A stretch of 64,000 nt of DNA from Kappaphycus alvarezii (Eukaryota > Rhodophyta > Florideophyceae > Gigartinales > Solieriaceae): contig NADL03000058.1 in NCBI GenBank assembly GCA_002205965.3, forward strand, positions 124,001-188,000, read 5' to 3'. Below are positions 53,640 to 64,000 of this stretch, piece by piece. A program made the translations under genes and the position numbers. Position 1 is the stretch's first letter. Every line of letters starts with the position of its first letter. The notes below the pieces were generated by a model. That model was not told the DNA's origin and ran no database searches. It saw only the letters and a program-made list of their open reading frames with translations.

Positions 53640-54960
53640 TAAACAATTCAGAGCTTATCTTCTCTTGATTTAGAAGTGTTACGTGAAGTAGTTTGCACCA
53701 CCGCAGCTTCAAATTTCCCTGAGGTCCGACATTTATTGATGGTTACCCCTCACTTATTGAGATATAACAGGATTAAGGGAGATACTTCCCGAGTCCTTAA
53801 TAAGGAATATGGCGTTTTAATCATAATGCCATGAAATGAGCCATGGACGAGCGAGTCATCCGATCGATTGATGGTCTCCTTTCGACAGCAATAGTGAACA
53901 ATGGGATCAAAAACCTATGCAGTGTTTTTGGACAGTTTGTGATCAAAAACTTCGTCAGTGACAAGGAAAAGCTTTGAAGGAGACAGGAAACTTGATCCAT
54001 AAACGTTAAACGTGTTTAACGTTTATGGATCAAGTTCTTTCCATTTATATTTCAATAATTTATCGTTGGTGAACTTAGTTTTTCATCTAATATCAAATCA
54101 GCGTATGAGAACGACGACTCACTGACAAATAAAGAACTGATGGACATCAGAAAGTTGACTGCGTTTGATGCTGTGACCTGCATATACTGCTTCATTCCTA
54201 ATGGTGAACAATTTGAAGGGGCTGCATAATGTGACTAATCTGAAGGTGGATTCGGAGTTGAAAATGGAGTAGATGGTGAGAGATTAGTACGATCTTTGGT
54301 GGGGATCCAAAAATATGATTGCTATCATCATTTAACCCTGAAGAAACGTAGAAAACCTGTATAATGGTTTTATACGTGGCTTTCGAAGCCCAAGAAACCT
54401 CAGTCTAACCGCTTTAATCACCGCTTTGGTTTCATGCGTTTGCAAAGCTAACCGAATTACATAAATTTTCGGAATCTAACAAGATACATGTCTCAATTGG
54501 CTAAATTGAAGCATAAAACGTGTAATTTTGTCAATGGTGGACCGAAAAGTTTGATATGTAGTTAAAAGGTTGGGTTTAATCGTATGCAGCTTTATTTGGA
54601 AACTTTGCGTGTGACTACAGTAAAATTGTGAAAAAGGAACATTTTGAAGAGCTTTTAAGACTGAACTAACGCCGTACTATTGTCTGTTGGAACTGCTCCC
54701 AGATGGAAGGATAAATAGTTCCTCAACTAAAGAAAAAGAGGAAAGTGAAGAGAATTAATAGTTGCCGAGGCTGAGCAACGCTTTAATGAAAAAAGAAGCA
54801 CCTAGCGGACAGAACGTTTCTCTTTATGCTTTTCGGAAGCCCATATTGTACAATATCTCAGGATAAGAGCGACGAGGGCTCAGATTAATGACTCAATGCT
54901 CGCAGAAAATAGGAACATCTCCGAACCGCAAAAATAACTCGTTACAAACCGAAAGAGGCC
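53640..54960 (+). pseudogene. Possible Ty1/copia gag remnant
   Basis: 53645-53830 reads LDLEVLREVVCTTAASNFP and EVRHLLMVTPHLLRYNRI in one open frame. Near 54420-54660 frames give RFGFHAFAKLTELHKFSES and FACDYSKIVKKEHFEEL. Near 54680 RTIVCWNCSQMEG, a stop, IVPQLKKKRK resembles a copia zinc knuckle of the CWNC..GH type in decay. The assignment rests mainly on the last motif. The pol pseudogene at 21765-23310 could be the same family, but no overlap allows a test. Confidence 0.4.
53989..54036. other. Perfect 23-bp inverted repeat
   Basis: Arms 53989-54011 and 54014-54036 are exact reverse complements (core AAACGTTAAAC / GTTTAACGTTT) with a two-base centre GT. It lies inside the decayed copia-like region. 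Confidence 0.95.
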
Positions 54961-54969
54961 ACCCTCTGT

Positions 54970-57235
54970 AAAATCGTGGCGTGAATACGTCACTTCAGGA
55001 TATACAGAAGCCACTGCAGGGCTTTTATAACTTTAAGCGTAGCAAAGAAAACAGTAACATGCGTACTGATAATAGTTTTAGGAACAGGATAAGCTTTTCA
55101 GAGTTTTGTAAATGTCAAATTCCTTCCGCTCGCACGGGGCTCAGTAGTGATCGCGCCTAAGGGCTCCCTTTGTACTTCGTTCGATCTCCATCCACTTCGG
55201 TTTACAGTCATGACACATAAATATCAATTTCCTTACCATGTATCTTTTCAAACAGTACAAGATATTATTTGAATTTTTGTACAGAAGGTAAGTCTGTGTA
55301 TGTCTTACTTTTAGCTAATTTTTCATACTTTGTATGATTCTTTTTCGTTAATTTCTCACCTATCTTCATCAGAAAGAAGATGCTCCACTGGTCCAAATAT
55401 ACAGGTCCATATATTTTAGTAATGATCGTCTCTTCGTCTTTTTTTTATCTCTTCATAAAACTGGACCTATGTAAATGATACGTAAACATCTAATACAGCT
55501 TAAAATTTTTATAAACTTTTTTTCTTGCTTCATTTCATTGCTTAAACAAAAATACCCCAATCCTAAATCTTCCCTTAGGTTTAATGCCTTCGAGGTAGGC
55601 TCCCTACTGTTTATTCGTTTAAACCACAAGAACACTTCCTTACATATTTGGCTATCCCATTAGTATTAATATTTTGAAGTCCGTGGACAACAGTCTAGAT
55701 AAATTCTCCTAGCCGATACCTTATAGCGGCCAAAACCATAATACAAATTTGCTTACCCTGCACCCGAAGGAAATTAATGCGAAAATAGAAGCTCTTCTCG
55801 GTCAGAGTACCAAAATAATCCGAATTGATCATTGAAGAAGTTATTGTTCTTGTTTGTCAACTTTTAGCCATTATCAAAATACCTTCTATTTTATAGCTAG
55901 CAAGTAATTATTGATACCCTTAGAAAGATTCTTTAGCCTCTCTAAGAATATTTAGGATGCTCTTTCCCAACCCATTTTCTTTTTAAAGATTCACTATTTA
56001 ATTTGGAAATGTCACTGTCGTATCACTCTCAAAGTATAATGAAACCAATTCATGGCTTAATATCTCTGAAAAGAGGGGCTCAAAAACATTTCACTGTTCA
56101 ACCAAAATTCTTAATTTTGGAACTCGAGCGCTCACAGGTCCAATTCTTCGCGGAAAATCTTCGTGGTGAAGATCTATTTGAGACAAATATGACATGGAAT
56201 TACGAGAAATCTGTCTTCATAGAGCTAAAGGCATCACTTGAGAAGTGCGTGAACCATCTACACTACTTTACGTTTTGTGTGGGAATTTTCACAGTAAGCA
56301 AGACACAGTGGGCTTGTATTGATGGAAACAGACTGCTGGCGTACTACTGGGTTTTTATGTTAATATAGACTTTAACGTAGTGACAGGAATCGCGCACTCC
56401 CTTTTGTGTAGGTTTATTCCAAGAGCTACTCAATAATACTCCGAGGAAGGGCAAGCACAAAAACTACCAAACTCATTCAAGACAGTACTACTCATTCCAT
56501 ACTAAATCACTCAAATCAACTTTAAATCAATTCCAACAGGATGTGTAACCAAATACCAGCGTCCATCCTCACCATCATTTCCAAACAGTTCAACTCACCC
56601 ATCGTGGACTTATATCTCAACACTAGTGCCTTCAAGGAGGCAAATGGCAGGAATTTTTCGTGAATTATTTGCTTTCAGTTCTTAGAAGAAAATGGGATGA
56701 AAGGTTCCTAAAATTAAATTAATATTTAGTGAATGGCTGGCTCAAATTTAAGATATTTTTCATCTGTGATTCCAGCTATGAATTAAAATTCAAAGGTCAT
56801 TTGCCCACTTCTTGGAGAAAAGAACACCTTTGAGAGCTTCACACAGATTCGCAGTGGTATCTGAAAAGACGGCCCAGAAAGTTGGAGAGTAAACTCATAC
56901 GAACACATAAACTAATCACTCAGAGCCATTTTGGTCATATTCTTGATTGCGGATGTATTTAGATCGAAAGATTTGAGTGTTCGAGTGTACCCTGTCTGAC
57001 CGGTTATTAAAGGTAAGATCTCACTAGATGATCCACATCGGTCACGTGCAGATGCCAGAAAGTTATCATGAGCTATCGCAGTTCTGTCTTCGACTGAGGC
57101 AACGTGACTTGCTTTACCCCTCGCACGTTTCCAAGTTTTAAGACATGTTGGCCCGCAGCCTCAAGCGAAGCAGTAGAGAATGCGTACTCGTCAGAGATCC
57201 AACATGTATGAAGCGAGAGAACTACATTACTCAAT
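54970..57235. other. No identified gene; AT-rich
   Basis: Mostly AT-rich sequence with stop-dense frames. The one longer frame (56003-56368) is listed separately. No repeats stand out. Confidence 0.4.
56003..56368 (+). CDS. Hypothetical open frame, 121 codons
   Basis: It has an unremarkable composition, with HGLISLKRGAQKHFTVQPKF, LELERSQVQFFAENLRG and LEKCVNHLHYFTFCVGIF. No motif or membrane segment can be assigned with confidence. It is long for this AT-rich surrounding, but no family is recognised. Confidence 0.25.
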   Translation: MEMSLSYHSQSIMKPIHGLISLKRGAQKHFTVQPKFLILELERSQVQFFAENLRGEDLFETNMTWNYEKSVFIELKASLEKCVNHLHYFTFCVGIFTVSKTQWACIDGNRLLAYYWVFMLI

Positions 57236-57239
57236 GCCC

Positions 57240-58930
57240 CTATGGGCTCTACTGTATTTTATGAAAAACGCAAAATTTTAGAGGTAACCTCACTGGGGTC
57301 CTGCCAGACCGCGTGCTGCAACCGGTCACTCTTAGAAAAAAAGAACTCTTGCGGTCACGGGATGAAGAAGACAGGACAGTGGCCAACTTTTTGCTCCAGC
57401 TTTAGTACCAGGATGACGGGCGCATCATTGCGCGTCACGAGTATCTCGCTAAAGTTGTTGACATCCTCTTCTCGATTGACACCAGCATCTGTCACTGGCT
57501 AAATGATCTGTATGGAGGCCAACTGAGCCGCAGTCAGTGTAAAGACTCATACACAAGAGAATTAAGGCAGGAATACGGCGAAGGGACCTACGTGCTGAAC
57601 GCTCTCGTGGGATATGAGGAATTCACGAAAAAGGCCATTGCGAGACATATCGATAAACTTCAGCCGTTCATGGATTCATTAGCAGACCTCTAGAGGACAA
57701 ACAAGTCGCATACCATTCACATCTAGCATGCTTCTAATTCAGCAAAATGGGCTACTTCTTGCGGGTTCTGCCCACGTCTTGTACCACAGAAGATGCGGTG
57801 GAGTTTAACCGTAAGATAGAACGCTGCTTGCGGTCTTTGGCAGGGGTCTTTTGGATTAGCAGCGGACGTTTTGGGCTCATATGTCTTCCTAGAGCTATAA
57901 CTCCAAGTCAAGGCCAGGGAAGCAATAAATCCACCCCTGGGAATAGAGCTCTTCTTCGCAAAAAAATATCGCCCACGCAGCATCCTTTGCATCCAGCACG
58001 GCGACGGATAAACTGTGCAGAAATTCCTGCGGCTGCCAAGCAAGTGTCTTGAATCGTACGCTGCCGCAGTGGAAGCTCACCAAACGTAGTCTTCCGAATC
58101 CCCACCGTCTAAAGTAGTTTCGTTCAGAATTTTTTGCTTCCACCTCACACCATCGCAATAAACATGGCTAACGCTACCCACGAGGCAGTGCAAGATACAT
58201 TTAACCCCGGAGACACCAGCCGAAAAGTGTTTCGCTTGTCGATGGGGCTTTAGAGCTCTAAGGAATGGGTGTACTGCGCTCCATGCCCCAGATTCCAAAC
58301 TTATATCGAAGAATGCGAATTCTCGCAGTGGCTTAGGTACTACTGACAAGTCCCGCTACTCGTTCCCGGCAAGCCATGACCACCATGTCATTTCCCAGAG
58401 ACATTGGTGTGCACGGCGACCACCTCCTCCATTTGCTTGCACTGCGCTCAAAGGACACATCCCATCGCCCCGATCACCAGGTGAAAGACCTCGCCAGGGA
58501 GTTTGCCAAAGCCGCTCGAGCGATTCCACCTTTCTTGGCCGGACATAAGGGCAATAGGAAGCCGTGGCGGGACTGACCTTTTTGATGCCAACATCATCAA
58601 CTCCATTGCACCTTCACATAGGAGGGTGAAAGCGTTTTTCCCGCTGACCGCTCGGAACGCAGCTCTGGCCACGAAGCACAGAAGGTAACAACCATTCATC
58701 GCGAGTTCTAGCTGAAGTTGGCTCGTACCTGTGCCAATTTCTACCTTGGGAAGCTGGAACCCCGATGCTTGTGCAGTGATAACTGATTTTGCGAGGGGCG
58801 TAGTAGTGAGGGCTATAGAAAGTTATGGAAAGGCGCGGAAGATATCTGTTGACAGGCACGGTGCGGCCGCTTTCACTTGTAATGCTGCTTGTCTCTTAGC
58901 TGAGTTCGACCCAGACCTCTAAAGAATATT
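57240..58930 (+). pseudogene. Non-LTR retrotransposon, RT end to C-terminus (copy with YQDD)
   Basis: Motif C reads YQDDGRIIA (YQDD at 57406-57417), then DSYTRELRQEYGEGTYVLNA near 57560, MGYFLRVLPTSCTTEDAVEF at 57747 on, KVFRLSMGL near 58230, and KEWVYCAPCPRF near 58270. A Cys/His-type block GVHGDHLLHLLALRS lies at 58410, HRPDHQVKDLAREFAKAARA at 58460-58530, and GGTDLFDANIINSIAPSHRR at 58570-58625. The end is VPISTLGSWNPDACAVITDF at 58730-58790, then AAAFTCNAACLLAEF with the stop at 58920. The order matches the copies at 40280 and 60600. Several frame changes are needed. This is the longest view of the family's post-RT region. Confidence 0.82.
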
Positions 58931-58934
58931 GTGC

Positions 58935-60360
58935 GTACTGCACCACCGTATTTACCGCTGGCTAATCCGCGACTGCTTCACGTAGCATTGGAAACAGCTG
59001 ATCATGTCTTTCATAAAGCTTCTGATAGGGTAAAAATGAAGCCGACGGAAAAGGGAACCACTAACTACCCGTCTAGAGAGTGTTTGTGAGCGACTAAAGT
59101 GCTATAATAGACGTTGACCGGCGATGCAGAGGAGTTGACGTGAAAGCTGAGTGACTGCTCTTGTAACTTACCCTAAAGGGGCGGGATCTACCGTCTCGCT
59201 TCGAGGCTAGGAAACTGATTGAAAGTTTCGGCTTGAAGTTGACTTCCAACTTTCTTCGGTGCTTTGATTCTCTTGATTAGAACTATCTGAGCGGAGCTCT
59301 TCTCAGGATAACTTCTCAGCATTAATAGAAAAGCTGTCTCTATCTCCTCAACAACTGAATGATTGCCATTTTCTGCAGTACCAAGGGTTCAAATTTGACT
59401 ATGCGTCAAGCAAGGCTCACTGACTTTGATGGGAGTGATCGGCTTGACGGATCTCCCTGCGAAGACTGATATTTTTGAATTGATTATTTAACAATTAAAG
59501 CCTTTCTCACCCTTCCTTTCGAGTAGCTAGTGCGGGAGATTGTTAATTTTTATATTATTTCGGAAGCCTAGTTTTGGAAGAATATATGAGGTACCATACT
59601 TTCGTTGCTATCTATGAAGAAACAGCATTGACAGCTCAGCCGTAACAATTTGTTAGGGCATCACAACACAAAAAAACCCACACCCCGCATTTTGAGGCTT
59701 CGGTCTAGAACCAATAGCCATGAAAGACAATATATATGGTCGTAGTAAAGTAGTACGAATATGCAAGATTTCCCTTCCACGAAAATAAAACGAAAAGCGA
59801 GAGTGCTAATAGACACCAACAGACAAGTTGACTGGGTATCAGCCAGCTTATCCGTTGCAATACATGAACCTCCCATCTTCCTCCTTATGTGTACAGTACC
59901 GTATGTACAGTACTTAATAGTATGTACTGTACTACACTTTTCCAGCATGGCATGGTAATATACTCTGCTGTCGGACCGCTGGTACAGCTCACTTCAGTTC
60001 GAGAGAATGTCCATCAAGCCCATTTTTATAGAGATTTTGGGCAATAGCTCAGCTGATGGGCTCAGCTGTGCCACAAAAATTTTTAAAAAATTCACGGCAT
60101 CAATTAATGCAGCCACTCAATCAAAAATTTGTGGATGGAAAATTGTCGTATGCCTCTACATCAGCTTCCGACTCGAAATGAGAGAGTAAATTTATTATAC
60201 AAGCAGATCTCCCATTTACGATACCATAAATTCATCGATATAGTCGTTGAAAATCTAGACAATTAAAGGTTTTTAAGTTGCAGGATCATTGCAAGGTCCA
60301 TGGGCATGAAAAGATACCCAAAATAACCATAATTAGTATTTAACGCAGTTTTCTCGTTCA
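58935..60360. other. No identified gene
   Basis: Short frames only. A CTGTA-type run (GTACAGTACCGTATGTACAG-like) lies at 59890-59935. No domain is recognised. Confidence 0.4.
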
Positions 60361-60364
60361 GTTT

Positions 60365-60510
60365 AATGGCACCCAGAAACGTACGCAATGCTAACAGGCG
60401 TGGCGCGGAATGTGACTGTTAGGGCAATGGATACATATAGGAAGGTTCCAGCGGTTTTAACCCAAATTCATGCGGCAGAAGCAGTAATGTTCAATGCATC
60501 ATGACTGCTG
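60365..60510 (+). pseudogene. Non-LTR C-terminal end fragment
   Basis: One frame reads WHPETYAMLTGVARNVTVRA then YRKVPAVLTQIHAAEAVMF, the very end of the family protein. The next family copy begins less than 150 bp further on in the same orientation, so two truncated copies lie head to tail. Confidence 0.75.
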
Positions 60511-60639
60511 AAAGGCTTCGAGCCAGCCCTTTAGGCGCACGAGTGCCACTACCCATTATCCCGAATACTTTAAGCATACAAAGGGGGATAGCTGAACTGC
60601 ACCTATCAAATATTAAAGAAAAAAATCGATCTTCAGAAA

Positions 60640-61455
60640 ATTTTCTCGCAAAAAACACCATAAGAGAGGTTGACGGACGCAATCCACGACGCTGTGCAAA
60701 AATGAATTCCTCTTGAGGATTCCAAGAGGAAGGCGTTTCGGCCATCTATGGACCTCCCAGGAGCTAAGAAATGGATGTATTGTCCGCCATGCCCCGGACT
60801 CCAGACAAGCATTGAACCTCGATAATTTTCGGGCTGACTTCAAGGCTACTGTCAAGTCACTTTTTCATCCTGGCACGCCATGCCCGAGAAGTAATTTCCC
60901 GGAAAAACTTGTTTTACATGGCGATAATCTCATGCACTGCTAGCATGGAGCCCACAGGATCAACCTGCATTATCGCCAAGTAGCCCTTCTCCCAAAAGAA
61001 ATCATAAGAACCGCTCTTCATCCTGTCTTAGAGCAACGCCATGGTCTGCACCGCACGGGACCCGACATCCACGCGATGGAAAGCGGCGGAAGGACCGACT
61101 TTTTTTGGTGTCACATTCGTTAATCCCCTCGCTTCCTCCAACAGCAGAGTGAGGGCCTTCATCCAGATGTCCTATCTGAACGCTGTGCAAAATGCAAAGC
61201 AGAGAAGATATCAATTTTTTATCGCGACCTCCACCAGTGGTAGGCTCGTGCCTGTGCCAATCTTCACTCTTGGTGGTTGGCACCCGGATGCATATGCAGT
61301 GCTAAATGACGTGGAAAGTAACGTGGCCATGAGTAAATTGGAGTCGTACTGGAAGGTTCGAGTGAATTTCTTGCAAAGGCGCGCTGCAGCAGCCGTCATG
61401 TCCGATGCGGCCTGCTTGATGGCTGGCATGAAGGTGGCCTTTTGGGGAGCATAGT
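60640..61455 (+). pseudogene. Non-LTR C-terminal module
   Basis: 60713-60943 reads APDSRQALNLDNFRADFKA, GTPCPRSNFPEKL and HGDNLMHC (Cys/His motif). Near 61020 it reads ALHPVLEQRHGLHRTGPDI. 61041-61454 is one open frame: TDFF then GVTFVNPLASSNSRVRAF, NAVQNAKQRRYQFFIATS, RLVPVPIFTLGGWHPDAYAV and AAAAVMSDAACLMAGMK, stop at 61454. Between the second and third parts there is one frame change. This copy preserves the whole C-terminal tail in one frame and gives the reference for the domain. Confidence 0.85.
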
Positions 61456-61459
61456 TCCT

Positions 61460-62395
61460 CCCCCATTTCCGTGTCGGCACACCTCTTTGAGTCCCTTGTG
61501 GTTGTCTGAAAAAGTACGGGCTAGACCGGATAATCTTACAAACGAAAAAACCATGAAAAAAGTTTTTTCGATACCTTCTGATACCGTTTGGATCTGGCGG
61601 AGGTACTTTTTCAGATTTAACTTCGAGCAATATCTCCCTCCCCTAGGTGGATCAAGAATTTCATCAGAGCTGTGCAATGGTCCTTTGATTGTTTGGTTAC
61701 TCTATTTAAAGCACCAAAATCGGCAAATTCACGAAGTATCCCGCAATTTTCTTTCAAAAAAGAAGAGAGCACCATGAAGAGATTTACAAGTCTAATATTA
61801 AGCACATTAATTTGTTGCTTTCGGTTCTGCAAGTGATAACTGAAAGAGCGGATGATACAGTGGTTTGATTACTCCTCAACGTTGATACCATGATCAACTA
61901 ATCGTTCATGAGCAGGAAAAATACACAATTAGTGCCTGAATAGCTTTTTATAAGTATCTGGCATGATTTCCAGTCTATTGCTGAAATAAGATTTCGTAGC
62001 TGTCGAAAAATACAGTACATTACTGTCATGCGCACTGTCATAAGATACTAGAGTGCTCAAGTTCTGTTGAATATATAACGGTCAGAATTTGGCCGCCCAC
62101 ACGCTCGCTCGTCTTGAGGTATCATAGAGAATTTTAGCAACGTGGACATTGCAGTTTGTTGTCAGGCCGGGGTGTTTAGCAACAATTATATTCAGCAAAA
62201 GAAGATTTATTTCTTTCTCCGTACGTCTATCCTAAAATCTGCCCACTTCTATCATACAGTATCCCCACACTATTGACAAATACCCCTGATTTTACAGGGG
62301 GAAAATAACGAACGCACCAATTTTAGAAAACACGACAGTAGTTCCACTGATTTGACTCACTTGAAACACTTGGTATACTTGAATGCCATCGTTAT
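61460..62395. other. No identified gene
   Basis: The plus-strand frame 61442-61777 overlaps the module end and shows no family. The rest is AT-rich without features. Confidence 0.4.
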
Positions 62396-62399
62396 AATT

Positions 62400-62890
62400 G
62401 CCTTGTATCATCATTCACCGGAAAAGTTCAAGGAACAGATTTAAAATTCCTATTTGTTTCCTTTCCACAGCCGCAATACACATCTGAATAAGATGATTAT
62501 ATTTAACTCTCACCATCCTTCTAGTATGGTCGATTTTCGGATTCTTGGCAACATGCAATGGAATCAATAATGGAACCTCATACCTATTATTGTGCACGAA
62601 CCGATTGGAAGTGAAATTGTGCACGAACCGATTGGAAGTGAAATTATGATATAAAATATTTGTTATTCCAGCATTAAATGTCGCGGGTGCGACTATACCA
62701 TCGAAATTGACCAATTTTTGGTCAACTGAAACACAACTTATGTATTTTTCGTCAAAAGTCCTGGGATTTGCTGCTTACATTCCAAACAAATTTTGGGACA
62801 TTGCCTTGAGAAATGCGTCTGCTTGCCTATCTTTTCGCTGATGACATGCCCAAAAGTTGTGTTTCTTCGCAGTCTATTTCGCCTTCATGC
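62400..62890 (-). pseudogene. Gypsy gag end and protease fragment (element D)
   Basis: Reading leftwards: a knuckle-like THFSRQCPKICLECKQQ near 62830, KYISCVSVDQKLVNFDGIV near 62730, and ILYHNFTSNRFVHNFTSNRF with NNRYEVPLLIPLHVAKNPKI at 62660-62540. The last block matches the element C protease region (CRYDVLLGIPWHVAYNPKID). The expected active-site Asp block is not clear. A 27-bp in-frame duplication (62589-62642) repeats nine residues. Neither RT nor LTR is present. Confidence 0.65.
62589..62642. repeat. 27-bp exact tandem duplication
   Basis: 62589-62615 and 62616-62642 are identical (each contains GTGCACGAACCGATTGG). The unit length is a multiple of three and keeps the minus-strand frame open. 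Confidence 0.95.
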
Positions 62891-62899
62891 GATCTATCC

Positions 62900-64000
62900 C
62901 TCCGGTATCCCTGTGTACCGTAACTACATAGATTTGAACACCTGATAATCAAGTAGAATCACCGTAGAGAGTTTTGGAAGCTCAAGATATCGTGCAAGCT
63001 GGTTTCGCTTATGTATTTAAACTTTATTTTTTGTACCAAAATTACATCAACACCCAACATCACTGCATCTCCTTTACTTTTTCGCACTCCTATTTAACTC
63101 AAACTCCTTCTGTCTCTCTTCAGGGTGAATCATCCCAACTGCCTTCGCCGTCAATCCCCGTTTTATAGTAAGGATGCTCCTAAGTTCCTCCGCTTCAACG
63201 AGTCAGAGGCGAAGTAGGCCACTAACGACGAGATAAACATAGTTGCGGCAGACACGCCGGTGTCTTCGGAGAAGTTTCTGGTCAATTTATTGGTCCACGC
63301 CGATAGTGACTCATCTGAAGCGTCATTACAAGTGGTTTATGTAAAGCGGAGTATCGCTGCCGGGTTTGTTTGAAGTGCGTTCGTCGTTCAAAAGCCACAC
63401 GTCGGAAATTCAAGAAATCTATCAAACGCCGTCACAGGGCGCTACTTTTAGGGGAAATTTTAAGTCTTCATGACTTTTCGTAATTATTTAATGAAACAGT
63501 TATGATTTTAGTCTCTTTTAGTGTTTAAGGGAATAATTTTCTCCTCCAGGGTAGAACTCGTTGGCCGCTCGACTTCAGTTCGGAGTAGTAGATATTCCGC
63601 ACAATTCCTTTTCCCTTGGCCATACCTTTATACTCTCTACTCTCTTTCTCTCCGCACTATCTTCCCGTGCAAAAGCTCTCGATATGTCTGATTTTTTTTT
63701 GTTGAGCTTGGTGTTTCATCCAGTTGTCGCATCCCTCGGATATCGGTAACTATATAAGAGGTTTTTTTGGACAAGGTTCTTCTCTGAATAAAATCTCTAA
63801 ATCTTATTACAATTAATTAGACTCAGGCTACCTTTTTGTTACAAAAGGAGCATACTCTTAAATTTTCAAAGGAATTCTGTTCGGCTTTCTCTGGAAAATG
63901 GATGATCTTCTCTTACAGGTTCATCAACCGGGATGATTTCGTTTTCACAATCTCAGACAATATTATAGTTAGCCCCTAGGACTCTTGTCTCATCAAAGGC
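62900..64000. other. No identified gene; promoter-like word near 63750
   Basis: A plus-strand CTATATAAGAGG (63750-63761) followed by AATAAAATC (63787-63795) looks LTR-like or promoter-like. The 62-codon frame 63561-63749 has a hydrophobic middle (FILSTLFLSALS) but no recognised family. I see no matching LTR partner in the window. Confidence 0.3.

Overview
The window is nuclear eukaryotic DNA made almost entirely of mobile-element remains. There is no bacterial-style gene order: I see no operons, no rRNA and no convincing intact tRNA gene. The content is LTR retrotransposons of the Ty3/gypsy (chromovirus) and Ty1/copia groups, many copies of a non-LTR retrotransposon family, dispersed self-complementary CTGTA-type repeats, a MITE-like element and long intergenic stretches without recognisable genes. 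The only likely host gene is a heat-shock-factor (HSF) type transcription factor near 25.4-26.5 kb, and it is split by frame changes. The taxon cannot be fixed from the sequence. A red alga or another protist/alga-like lineage fits the reverse-transcriptase types, but this is a guess.

Layout. 1-9.4 kb: an old chromovirus (element A, minus strand, LTRs 77-286 and 9186-9401, primer site 9171-9183, 5-bp target duplication) lies inside a 69-bp minisatellite repeat. A minus-strand non-LTR retrotransposon (about 4.75-8.95 kb) lies within it, between primer site and gag. 9.4-12.4 kb: the rest of the minisatellite repeat, a copia RT/RNase H end with its LTR start, and a copia gag in the opposite direction. 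12.4-14.6 kb: direct repeats and tRNA-like sequence. 14.6-17.5 kb: gypsy element C, minus strand, lacking its RT. 18.5-19.0 kb: MITE-like element. 21.7-23.3 kb: a copia pol pseudogene. 25.4-26.5 kb: the HSF gene. 26.8-32.9 kb: several non-LTR 3' end fragments. 33-38.6 kb: nothing recognised. 38.7-41.7 kb: two non-LTR copies lying 5' to 5'. 44.8-50.0 kb: a very young full-length chromovirus (element B) with near-identical LTRs and an exact 5-bp target duplication. 50.4-61.5 kb: further non-LTR fragments, a second minisatellite repeat copy and a copia gag remnant. 62.4-62.9 kb: a gypsy gag/protease fragment.

The most coherent biological signal is the non-LTR family. At least ten copies share one C-terminal module: a Cys/His motif followed by a DVT...NP / VPISTLGGWHPDA block that resembles a restriction-like endonuclease. 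RT motif C varies between copies (YADD, YHDD, YQDD), and C2H2-type zinc fingers lie upstream of the longest copy. The second is element B: its LTRs differ by one base, yet its reading frame breaks three times, at least twice beside short homopolymers. This could reflect sequence errors rather than true decay.
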